Shown piece after piece: positions 1-6,277 of a DNA stretch of 6,613 nucleotides (position 1 is the first letter of the stretch; each line of letters begins with the position of its first letter). The notes beneath the pieces were generated by a model. It ran no database searches and had not been told where the DNA came from. It saw only the letters and a program-made list of their open reading frames with translations. The translations under genes and the position numbers were made by a program. The stretch is taken from the NCBI GenBank assembly GCA_949742895.1, contig CATJRT010000167.1:1-6613 (forward strand). Direction: 5' to 3'. Origin of the DNA: an uncultured Eubacteriales bacterium. Lineage in GTDB: Bacteria > Bacillota_A > Clostridia > Oscillospirales > Oscillospiraceae.

Positions 1-48
1 ATCGAAGTCTGGAGGCCAGAGGCCAAGAAGAAAAACAAAACCGGGTAG
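1..48 (+). CDS. 3' end of an upstream gene, probably tail assembly chaperone (partial)
   Basis: The first reading frame is open from the window edge to a TAG at 46-48 and gives 15 residues ending in a lysine-rich tail (PEAKKKNKTG). Too little is present for family recognition. The gene just before a tape measure gene in this type of tail operon is normally a tail assembly chaperone, so that is an inference from position only. All three forward frames are open over the first 45 bases, so the frame is not certain. I prefer this one because it ends just before the hairpin and the tape measure ribosome binding site. The stop codon lies inside the left arm of the hairpin at 37-76. Confidence 0.45.
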   Translation: MEVWRPEAKKKNKTG

Positions 49-76
49 CTGCCCTGTGGGGCGGCTGCCCGGTTTT
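37..76 (+). terminator. Terminator-like hairpin between upstream gene and tape measure gene
   Basis: Arms 37-54 and 59-76 pair over 18 positions around a TGTG loop. Sixteen pairs are Watson-Crick and two are G-U (46 with 67, 50 with 63). The core is GC-rich, the base of the stem is AAAA paired with TTTT, and the T-run (73-76) is followed by CC. This is the shape of an intrinsic terminator with a short U-tract. Because the left arm starts with AAAA, it could also act on the opposite strand. The gene downstream has no visible promoter of its own, so partial read-through (attenuation) is more likely than full termination. An alternative is a frameshift-stimulating or mRNA-stabilising stem. Confidence 0.7.
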
Positions 77-80
77 CCAC

Positions 81-88
81 AAGGGAGG
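81..88 (+). promoter_or_regulatory. Ribosome binding site for the tape measure gene
   Basis: AAGGGAGG lies 8 bases before the GTG at 97-99. It sits just after the hairpin and supports GTG as the start in place of a later ATG. Confidence 0.8.
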
Positions 89-96
89 CGAAAAAC

Positions 97-3000
97 GTGG
101 ACGACGCAAGAGAGCTCCAATATGGCATCGAGTTTGAAACCAGCGATGCAGACGGCTCTATTGACCAACTGGGCGAGGGCATTGACCGCCTTGAACAGCG
201 CATAGGTGCTGCCGAGATGGGAGCCCAGCGTATGGGCGCGGGCGTCGTCTCCGCCTGCGACAGCGGGGCGGCTGGAGCCGACCGCTTCACCGGGGCCGTG
301 GACCGCACCAGCGGGGCCATGGACGATATGACCGAAAGCACCAGAGGCGCAGCGGACACAACCCGCTTGTTTGGTGGGGGACTGGATGATGCTGAGGAGG
401 ATGCTGAGAGCTTCCGAGCCAAGATCAGGGAGACAGCGGAGGGGGCTGAGGACCTGGGCGCTGCCTTCCGAGAAACCATGGCCGACGGCCTAGAAGCAGG
501 ACAGAGCATCGCCAAGAGTTTCGGCACCGGCCTAACCGGGGCGATAGACTTCTCCCGGAACAAGGTCAAGACCTTCGTAAACGATACAGTCAAGGGCGCT
601 CAGAACATCGCCACGAAATTCAAACACCCGATTCAGACTATCCGCACCGGGCTTGTGAAGGCCCTGCGCGGGGCGCAGGACAGCACCGAGGACCTGGGAG
701 AGGAGGCGGACGACACCGCCGACGATCTCCAGGAGATGGGGGCCGCCGGAGAGGAGGCAGGCAATCAGGTCTCCGAGGCCATCAAGAGAGTGGTTACTGC
801 CTTCGTTGGCCTAGAGGCGATCAAGCAGGGCATTGACCTCTTGAAACAGTTTGGAGCCTCCGCCCTGGAAGCGTATTCCGCAACGGAAACCACATCCAAG
901 CAGTTTGACACACTGTTTTCCACATCCGCCGCTGAATGGGTGGATAACTATTCTGAGGCGGTACACCGCAGCACCAGCGAGGTCATGGGCTTCATGGTGC
1001 AGAACAAGACGATGTACCAAGAGCTGGGCATCACTGGGGAAGCAGCGGAGGAGCTGTCTTCCCTCACCACGTCCCTGGCCTATGACTTCGGCAACGCCTT
1101 CTCCATGGACGACGCTGAGGCGCTGGGCCTGGTCCAGAGCGCCATCCAGGGCGACACGGCGGCCCTCAGTGCCTACGGAGTGACCCTGGATGAGACAGCC
1201 CTCAAGCAGAGCGCGGCGGCCCTGGGCCTGAGTGAAAACATCGACGCCCTGGACGACGCGGCTATGGCGCAGGTCCGGCTAAACGCCATCCTGGACCAGA
1301 CAGCAGACGTCCAGCAGGCCGCCATCAACCAGACCGGCGGGCTCACCAACAGCGTAAAGAGCCTAAACGGCGTCTGGTCCAATTTCTTGACCACGGCTGG
1401 CAGCAAATTCGCTCCAGCTATCGAAAACATCGTAGGCGCTGTGGTGGACAACTGGCCCACAATCGAGCCGATGCTCCTGTCTTTCGTCGATGTGCTTGCC
1501 GACGGGATAGGCGGTGTCGCCCCCACTTTGATAGAGCTGGCACAAAATCTGATACCCTCCGTCACATCCGTCCTGGGGACGCTGGTGAGCGCCGCCGGGC
1601 CCGTCCTATCGGTATTTACCGAGATCGCAGGGTCCGCGCTTCCGCCTCTGGTCGAGATCATCGACAGCCTCGTTTCCTACGTCGTACCCCCATTTATTTC
1701 CATCCTAGAGACGCTGAATACAAATGTGATTCAGCCCCTCATCCCCGTCATACAGCAGATCGCCCAGCAGGTGCTTCCGGTCTTTGGCCAAGCATTCTCT
1801 GCGGCGGGTCAGATCATAGGTCAACTGGCCTCCTCTGTCCTCCCGCCCCTTACACAGATTTTAGGGGTGCTCATTCAGGCGATTCAGCCCATCATTTCAG
1901 CGGCGCAGGTCTTCATTTCCGCACTTTTGCCGCCCTTGATGTCCCTGATCTCTGCGGTGGGCAATATCCTGTCCGGCGTCGTGCTCCCCGCTGTGAGCGC
2001 CCTGTCCCCGGTCCTTTCTGTGGCGGCTGACATCCTGGGCGTGATAACTGACATCCTGGCGAAAACTGTGGGCTGGCTGGTCGATGGCGCGAGCAAAGTC
2101 GTGGACTTCTTCTCCGGTTTGTTCGGAGGCGCGAAAGAGAGCAGCGCCGCCGTGGAAGAACTGGGCAACAGTGTGACCGACCTGGGGACTGCTACCGAAA
2201 GCGTCAAATCCCCAGAGATCGAGATACCCAAGCCGGAGGTCCCGGACATCCCCACGATCACCGTACCGGTCGAGACTACCCCGTTCGAGCTGCCGGACTT
2301 CACGGCTGACCTCACGCCTCTGTCCCTGCCGGTCACGGCTGAGGTCCCAGAGATCATCCCGCCGCCTGTGGATGCAGTCAACATCCCTGTTACTGTGGAG
2401 ACGCCCATCATCCCGGAGCCGGAGGTCAAAGCGGTCGAGCTGCCTGTCGCGGTCGAGAAACCGGTCATTCCTGAGCCGGACATCGAGCCGGTGAAGTTGC
2501 CTGTGGAAGCAGAGAAGCCGGAAATTCCCGCGCCGGACGTGGTGCCGGTCGTTGTCCCGGTCACGGCTGAACAGCCTGTTATCCCGGAGCCGGATGTCTC
2601 CCCGGTCACGATACCGGTAAATCTGGAGCTGTCTGATCTGGACATCCCGACGCTGGAGCCTATCACGCTGCCGGTGAACGTGGAGCGCCCGGTCATTCCT
2701 GAGCCGGACATCGTGATGATCGTCATTCCCGTTTCGGTCCAGAAGCCGGTGATCCCGAAACCGGACCCGCCGGATATGCCGACACTGACCCTGGGCCCGG
2801 CAAATACCGCTCCCTTCAATCAGTCCATCACGAAAGCAACACAGGACGCCGATGTTGCCGGGCAGGCGTCGGCCAAGGCCCTCCAGACCTTCTACGAGAG
2901 CTCCATGGACAACATCGGGACAGCGGCCTCCAGCACCTTCGCCCGGGCCGCCTCCGATGCAGAAAATAGCTGGTCCCGCATGGTGGACGCCGCCCGGGAG

Positions 3001-3432
3001 GGGGCCCAGAGCATCGTTTCCAGCTTCCAGGACATCGGGGCCGCTGCCAACAAGGTGGGCAACACCAAGCTGTCTATATCCTCTGCGAGCATCCCGAGCC
3101 ACGCAAGCGGCACACCATCCTTCGAGGGTGGCTGGACCCGGATGAATGAGGAGGGCGGTGAGCTGGCTTACCTGCCCAGCGGGACCGCGATCATCCCTGC
3201 GGACCAAACGGACAAGATCATCAACGACGCTACCACCAACAACAGCGCCATGGAGTATACAGATAACTCCTCCTTCGCCCCCCAGCTCAGTATCGTTATG
3301 GGCGAGGGCGGCGGGGCCGTCGATGAGGAAGCCCTCCTGGCCCGCATCCGCGACCAGATGGAGCAATTCTGGCGCGAGAAGAAAGAGGAAGAATACCACA
3401 AACGAGCCCTGCAAGGCGCTTATGCAAGATAG
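97..3432 (+). CDS. Phage tail tape measure protein
   Basis: This 1111-residue protein sits inside the tail tube, sets tail length and is released during DNA injection. Its parts in order: residues 1-225 are charged and rich in Gly, Ala, Asp and Glu, likely coiled coil. Residues about 225-445 form the conserved TP901-type tape measure core (SALEAYSATETTSKQFDTLF near 255, and a segment with SAIQGDTAALSAYG near 350). Residues about 443-680 are a long run of hydrophobic helices broken by prolines, usual in this family. Residues 707-900 are an unusual proline-rich array of 19-residue units. Residues about 905-985 are Ala-rich helix. Residues 1002-1034 carry the frequent C-terminal motif HASGT..F.GG....EEGGELAYLPSGTAIIP. 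The end is a charged helix. The GTG start has a strong ribosome binding site. I see no peptidoglycan hydrolase domain. Family assignment is strong; the role of the proline array is unknown. Confidence 0.93.
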   Translation: MDDARELQYGIEFETSDADGSIDQLGEGIDRLEQRIGAAEMGAQRMGAGVVSACDSGAAGADRFTGAVDRTSGAMDDMTESTRGAADTTRLFGGGLDDAEEDAESFRAKIRETAEGAEDLGAAFRETMADGLEAGQSIAKSFGTGLTGAIDFSRNKVKTFVNDTVKGAQNIATKFKHPIQTIRTGLVKALRGAQDSTEDLGEEADDTADDLQEMGAAGEEAGNQVSEAIKRVVTAFVGLEAIKQGIDLLKQFGASALEAYSATETTSKQFDTLFSTSAAEWVDNYSEAVHRSTSEVMGFMVQNKTMYQELGITGEAAEELSSLTTSLAYDFGNAFSMDDAEALGLVQSAIQGDTAALSAYGVTLDETALKQSAAALGLSENIDALDDAAMAQVRLNAILDQTADVQQAAINQTGGLTNSVKSLNGVWSNFLTTAGSKFAPAIENIVGAVVDNWPTIEPMLLSFVDVLADGIGGVAPTLIELAQNLIPSVTSVLGTLVSAAGPVLSVFTEIAGSALPPLVEIIDSLVSYVVPPFISILETLNTNVIQPLIPVIQQIAQQVLPVFGQAFSAAGQIIGQLASSVLPPLTQILGVLIQAIQPIISAAQVFISALLPPLMSLISAVGNILSGVVLPAVSALSPVLSVAADILGVITDILAKTVGWLVDGASKVVDFFSGLFGGAKESSAAVEELGNSVTDLGTATESVKSPEIEIPKPEVPDIPTITVPVETTPFELPDFTADLTPLSLPVTAEVPEIIPPPVDAVNIPVTVETPIIPEPEVKAVELPVAVEKPVIPEPDIEPVKLPVEAEKPEIPAPDVVPVVVPVTAEQPVIPEPDVSPVTIPVNLELSDLDIPTLEPITLPVNVERPVIPEPDIVMIVIPVSVQKPVIPKPDPPDMPTLTLGPANTAPFNQSITKATQDADVAGQASAKALQTFYESSMDNIGTAASSTFARAASDAENSWSRMVDAAREGAQSIVSSFQDIGAAANKVGNTKLSISSASIPSHASGTPSFEGGWTRMNEEGGELAYLPSGTAIIPADQTDKIINDATTNNSAMEYTDNSSFAPQLSIVMGEGGGAVDEEALLARIRDQMEQFWREKKEEEYHKRALQGAYAR
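2461..2485 (+). repeat. 25-bp exact direct repeat, copy 1 (unit 3 of the proline array)
   Basis: These 25 bases, coding for PVIPEPDI, are identical to 2689-2713. The copies are 228 bases apart, exactly four 57-base units, and the flanking base differs on the left while the match stops one codon later on the right. This fits a local duplication or gene conversion inside the array. Confidence 0.85.
2689..2713 (+). repeat. 25-bp exact direct repeat, copy 2 (unit 7 of the proline array)
   Basis: This is the second copy of the 25-base stretch at 2461-2485, in the same codon phase and at the same place within its unit. Intervening units carry synonymous or diverged versions. Confidence 0.85.
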
Positions 3433-3444
3433 GAGGGACACCCT

Positions 3445-4074
3445 ATGGCCTATACCCTCACGGGGAAGAAATGCGGTGTAGTACGCCTGGACCCCCGGCA
3501 AACGGGCATTATCACAGCGGAGAGTGCTCAGTATTCCAGCAAGGCAACGTCCAACCCCATCGAAAACGGGAGTGACATCAACGATCATGTCGTCACGGAC
3601 CCGGTAAAGTACACCCTCACCGGTGTCACCATCGGAGGGGACAGCGCTGCCGCCACCCTGCGGAAGATGTGGAAGGAGCGCGACATCCTGGAGTACATAG
3701 GCCGGGGCCGCGTGTCGTCTTGCGTCATTACCAGCATGAAGCAGGATATTTCCGCAAAGAACAAAACTGGCGTCGGCTTTACCATCCAGCTCCAGGTTGT
3801 CAATATCACATCCGCTGGCTATGTCGCATCCGGCGAACAGCTAATGAGTATGCAGGACGCCAACACCGGCGAGAGCGCCGCACCCATGAACAATACCGTC
3901 CAGTCCAGCGGGACCAATCAAAAGAAGGCCACGACGGCGGACGGGCTCAAAACCACAACGGCCCAGTCGATCAGCTCCAGTGCATACGCCAAGTATGTCC
4001 AGAGCTATGCCTCCAAGCCTACCAGCAGTAGCGGCCCATCTTCCAGAAAGCAAGCGTCTTTTAGCGCTGCGTAA
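3445..4074 (+). CDS. Dit-like baseplate protein (tail hub adaptor)
   Basis: This 209-residue protein follows the tape measure gene by 12 bases, with AGGAGGG (3431-3437) overlapping the tape measure stop codon and ending 7 bases before the ATG. Residues about 20-66 match the pattern I know from Dit-like N-terminal domains: a strand, then NPIENGSDINDHV (37-49), a proline and a hydrophobic strand TLTGVTIGG. Such proteins form the ring at the end of the tail tube that joins it to the baseplate hub. Residues about 67-135 continue as a mixed domain with beta strands (VGFTIQLQVVNI). From about residue 145 the chain is Ser/Thr/Ala-rich and low in complexity, probably a flexible tail. I see no LysM domain, unlike the XkdP protein often found at this place. 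The family call is from motif memory and operon position. Confidence 0.68.
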   Translation: MAYTLTGKKCGVVRLDPRQTGIITAESAQYSSKATSNPIENGSDINDHVVTDPVKYTLTGVTIGGDSAAATLRKMWKERDILEYIGRGRVSSCVITSMKQDISAKNKTGVGFTIQLQVVNITSAGYVASGEQLMSMQDANTGESAAPMNNTVQSSGTNQKKATTADGLKTTTAQSISSSAYAKYVQSYASKPTSSSGPSSRKQASFSAA

Positions 4075-4079
4075 GGGGG
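4073..4079 (+). promoter_or_regulatory. Ribosome binding site supporting the GTG start of the plug gene
   Basis: AAGGGGG overlaps the stop codon of the preceding gene and ends 9 bases before GTG 4089-4091. No ATG in that frame lies near a comparable site. Confidence 0.6.
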
Positions 4080-4088
4080 TGGGTATTC

Positions 4089-4454
4089 GTGGACGGACGG
4101 GAATTGATCGACCTGAGCAATACCGTGGAGTACATCGACGTGGACACGTCAAAGGTCCCCTACAACTTTTCCGTGAAACTGGAGGACCGGACCTATACCT
4201 TCTGCATCCGCTATAACCCGTGGGGCGGCTTCTTTACTGCGGACCTGTCCATCACCACCACGGGAGAGACGCTGGTATATGGGGACATCATCCGGTATGG
4301 ACGCCCTATGTTCAATTCTGTGGAGGATGAGCGTTTCCCCATCCCTGTCATCATCCCGTTGTGCCTGTCCGGCGACGACATCCATGAGATCACCTGGGAC
4401 AATTTTGGAAAGCAGGTCCGCCTTTACATCTACGAAAGGCGGGTGAGCGCATGA
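4089..4454 (+). CDS. Baseplate plug protein, Pam3 gp18-like
   Basis: This small protein (121 aa) has the features I associate with the baseplate plug family named for gp18 of cyanophage Pam3. Near residue 25 is a strand ending in YNFSVKLEDRTYTFCIRYN, then an aromatic turn (PWGGFFTADL), then GDIIRYGRP, a VIIPL strand, and a closing segment ITWDNFGKQVRLYIYE. In Pam3 the plug closes the lumen of the tail hub before injection. The start is GTG, 14 bases after the previous stop. The end overlaps the hub gene by four bases (ATGA), pointing to coupled translation. Its place between the Dit-like protein and the hub agrees with this role. No signal peptide or membrane segment is visible. Confidence 0.75.
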   Translation: MDGRELIDLSNTVEYIDVDTSKVPYNFSVKLEDRTYTFCIRYNPWGGFFTADLSITTTGETLVYGDIIRYGRPMFNSVEDERFPIPVIIPLCLSGDDIHEITWDNFGKQVRLYIYERRVSA

Positions 4455-5290
4455 CGTTTTGGGGCCGGGCCGCCACCCTGCAGATCGGGCCGAAGCTCTA
4501 CGACCTCTCAAAGCTCTATTTTACCTTCGATGTCCCTTTTGTCGATTCTGAGGAACTGAACACGGCCACGATCACGGCCCACAACCTGTCTAAGGCTACC
4601 CGGAGCGAGATCAAGAGGGGCATGGTCGTTATTCTCAATGCAGGCTATGAAGGGGACCTGGGCTGTATCTTTGTCGGCAAAATCTCCCGAGCCGTCAGTA
4701 AGAAGCAGGGGACAGAGTGGATAACCACCATCACCGCCGCCACGGCCCTGGATGAGTGGTTGACCTCCGAGGTAAATAAGACCTACGCCGCCGGAAGCAA
4801 GGCCAGCGCCATCCTGAAAGACCTATTGAACATCTTCGGCGTGGAGATCGGGACCTTTGAGCTGGTGGTGGATAAGGTCTACCCCCGGGGGAAGGTCTGC
4901 AAGGGCAAAGTCAAGGACGTCGTGCGCGAGATCGTTACGCTTGACTGTAAAAGCCGTTTCCTCATCCGCAATGGGACGGTTATCATCAACGACCCGACCA
5001 AGGGACAGAACATGGGCTATCTGCTGTCCGCAGACACCGGGCTGCTGAAAGCCACGGATGAGATGGAGGACACAGAGCCCGTAACCAACCAGACCACCAT
5101 AGACGACGGCGGGGAGGCTCAGGAGCAAACCTACACCCGGCGCTGTCTCCTCAATTACCACCTGGCCGCCGCTGATGTGGTCACGATCAAGGAAGCCATC
5201 CTGAACGGCGCGTTCCTTATCAAGGCCGGGCGGCACATCGGAAATCCGACCGCCGACTGGGTAACAGAAATCGAGGTAAAGCCGGTATGA
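4451..5290 (+). CDS. Baseplate hub protein (gp27/gpD-like)
   Basis: This 279-residue protein is probably the central hub that links the tail tube to the spike. Residues about 20-80 show a beta-barrel pattern usual for hub proteins: FTFDVPF, then a run with TATITAHNLS, KRGMVVILNAGY and IFVGKISR. Residues about 105-150 form a helical part (ASAILKDLLNIFGVEIG), followed by a second barrel with FLIRNGTVIIND. The C-terminus (LLNYHLAAADVVTIKEAILNG, then AGRHIGNPTADWVTEIEVKP, with a short residue between) matches the closing part of XkdQ/gpD-type hubs, with the usual histidine before the W-T-E strand. The start is fixed by an ATGA overlap with the plug gene; its own ribosome binding site is weak, which suggests coupling. 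A gene symbol would be overreach. Confidence 0.8.
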   Translation: MTFWGRAATLQIGPKLYDLSKLYFTFDVPFVDSEELNTATITAHNLSKATRSEIKRGMVVILNAGYEGDLGCIFVGKISRAVSKKQGTEWITTITAATALDEWLTSEVNKTYAAGSKASAILKDLLNIFGVEIGTFELVVDKVYPRGKVCKGKVKDVVREIVTLDCKSRFLIRNGTVIINDPTKGQNMGYLLSADTGLLKATDEMEDTEPVTNQTTIDDGGEAQEQTYTRRCLLNYHLAAADVVTIKEAILNGAFLIKAGRHIGNPTADWVTEIEVKPV

Positions 5291-5895
5291 GCAGAGAGAG
5301 CTACAACGTAGAAAACCAAGAACAGAAGGCCCTTCTGGAGAGCGTCCGAGTGAGCGCCCTCTGCAAGGTGAACAAGTTTGACGCTGCCACCATGACGGTG
5401 GATGTTCAGCCCCTTTCCAAGGTTCTGGACGGCGGGGGCTACCGGACCCCGCCCCCGGTGCTGGGCGTCCCTGTTGCCATGATACGGGGCGGGGGCTTTT
5501 TCCTCCGCCCCTGGTACAAGGCCGGGGACGTGGGCGTCATTGTCTATGCAGATCACGACATCGACCGCATCGCCGAGGCTGGGCAAGAATGCCAACCGAA
5601 TACAGAGCGCAATCATGGGGATGAGGATGGCATCTTTGTCGGAGCCTTCATCCCCAAAAGCAACCCTGTCACCGGCGTCCCTAACGATACGCTGGTCATG
5701 TCTACCGAGGGCGGGAGTGTCTACATCGCCCTTCACCATGACCACATCGAGATCAAGGGCGACATCAAAATGGTGGGCAACATTGAGCAAACCGGCCGCA
5801 CCGACGTGACTGAGGATGTCACCGCGTCCGGGATAAGTCTGGCCCACCACACCCACACTGGTGACAGCGGAGGGTCTACCTCTCAACCGCACTAA
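5287..5895 (+). CDS. Baseplate spike, Gp138 N-terminal domain type, with HxH tip
   Basis: This 202-residue protein is the likely membrane-piercing spike, expected to be a trimer under the hub. Residues about 18-125 look like the OB-fold of the Gp138 N-terminal family: VDVQPL, PPVLGVPVAMIRGGG, PWYKAGDVGVIVYADHDID, and a later RNHGDEDGIFVGAFIP. Residues about 134-183 are short strands with regular glycine and charge spacing (VYIALHHDHIEIKGDIKMVG), fitting a trimeric beta-helix stalk. The end, HHTHTGDSGGSTSQPH (187-202), holds an HxH motif (188-190), as in the iron-binding tips of P2 gpV-like spikes. The start overlaps the hub stop by ATGA. The protein is short for a spike, implying a compact needle. 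Confidence 0.85.
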   Translation: MSRESYNVENQEQKALLESVRVSALCKVNKFDAATMTVDVQPLSKVLDGGGYRTPPPVLGVPVAMIRGGGFFLRPWYKAGDVGVIVYADHDIDRIAEAGQECQPNTERNHGDEDGIFVGAFIPKSNPVTGVPNDTLVMSTEGGSVYIALHHDHIEIKGDIKMVGNIEQTGRTDVTEDVTASGISLAHHTHTGDSGGSTSQPH

Positions 5896-5900
5896 GGGGG
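5894..5900 (+). promoter_or_regulatory. Ribosome binding site deciding the start of the gp25-like gene
   Basis: AAGGGGG overlaps the spike stop codon (TAA 5893-5895) and ends 5 bases before ATG 5906. The same frame has an earlier ATG at 5861, inside the spike gene, with no such site and a longer N-terminus not expected for the family. Confidence 0.75.
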
Positions 5901-5905
5901 CAGCT

Positions 5906-6277
5906 ATGGCAAAGATAACTGTTTTGAAGTTGGACCCGGAAAGCCGGGACCTCTGCTTCGACGCTGACGGCATCATGGACCACCTGGAAGACGCCGAAGC
6001 CATCGCGCAGAACATCCGCAACAACCTGAACACCTGGAAGGGCGAGTTTGAGCTTGACACTTCCCATGGAACAGAGTGGGAGCGCGTCGTCGGCCAGCCC
6101 ACATCCGGCATCGAGGATGAGGCGGACGACGTGCTCAGGGCCTCCATTTTCCAGGAGCCCTATGTCCGGGAGATCGAAAGCCTCGCCCCCCTGGTGGAGG
6201 GGCGGAAGATCGGGGCGGAGTTTTACGGCACATTGTATGACGGCTCTACCGTCAGAGTGGAGGCGAAAAGCGAATGA
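5906..6277 (+). CDS. Baseplate wedge protein, gp25/GpW (XkdS, DUF2634)-like
   Basis: This 123-residue protein belongs to the gp25-like wedge family, which connects the baseplate wedge to the first sheath ring in T4-type tails. Residues about 14-24 give DLCFDADGIM, then DAEAIAQNIRNNLNTWKGEF (29-48) and LDTSHGTEWERVVG (50-63): the family signature of an acidic strand, a helix with Q-x-x-R, and a G-E-F-x-L-D turn. The C-terminal part (about 83-120) has a helix and two strands (GAEFYGTLYDGSTVRVEA). I chose the ATG at 5906 over the in-frame ATG at 5861 because of its ribosome binding site and because the product then begins at the usual place before the strand. It lies 10 bases after the spike gene and overlaps the J-like gene by ATGA. 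Confidence 0.88.
   Translation: MAKITVLKLDPESRDLCFDADGIMDHLEDAEAIAQNIRNNLNTWKGEFELDTSHGTEWERVVGQPTSGIEDEADDVLRASIFQEPYVREIESLAPLVEGRKIGAEFYGTLYDGSTVRVEAKSE

Larger units (their letters stand above)
2215..2796 (+). repeat. In-frame 57-bp (19-residue) proline-rich repeat array in the tape measure gene
   Basis: Units follow the pattern E-[K/T/Q/R]-P-V-I-P-E-P-D-[I/V]-x-P-V-x-[L/I]-P-V-x-[V/A]. Unit starts are 2215, 2272 (a longer 23-residue unit), 2341, 2398, 2455, 2512, 2569, 2626, 2683 and 2740. The seven units from 2341 to 2739 keep exact 57-base spacing; the first and last units are degenerate. The prolines and the alternating hydrophobic residues rule out a continuous helix and suggest an extended rod or a small beta structure. 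DNA identity between most units is only partial because codons vary, so selection appears to act on the protein pattern. Confidence 0.88.

Noticed and set aside
2215..2796. Periodic 57-bp units considered as a CRISPR-like or iteron array
   Set aside because: Units are only partly alike in DNA, have no separate spacers and keep the tape measure reading frame. The pattern is a protein repeat.
1884..2819. 311-codon minus-strand frame with a Ser/Gly/Thr repeat
   Set aside because: The periodicity is the mirror of the 57-bp proline array in the tape measure gene. It also conflicts with the other long antisense frame over the same bases.
1897..3588. 563-codon open frame on the minus strand, opposite the tape measure and start of the Dit-like gene
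   Set aside because: Its product is rich in Arg, His, Asp and Gly with no recognisable domain, and it crosses the boundary of two well-supported + strand genes. Long antisense frames are expected opposite GC-rich, proline-repeat coding DNA.
5431..5511. GC-rich inverted repeats (GGCGGGG at 5431-5437 with CCCCGCC at 5447-5453; GGGGCGG at 5486-5492 with CCGCCCC at 5505-5511)
   Set aside because: They lie inside the conserved OB-fold coding part of the spike gene, encode Gly and Pro runs, and have no T-tract after the stem.
5861..5905. Upstream in-frame ATG as start of the gp25-like protein
   Set aside because: It lies in the spike coding sequence without a ribosome binding site, while ATG 5906 has AAGGGGG at a good distance and gives the normal family N-terminus.
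5155..6147. 330-codon minus-strand frame opposite hub, spike and wedge genes
   Set aside because: It spans three + strand genes with clear family signatures and overlapping starts and stops, and its product shows no domain.
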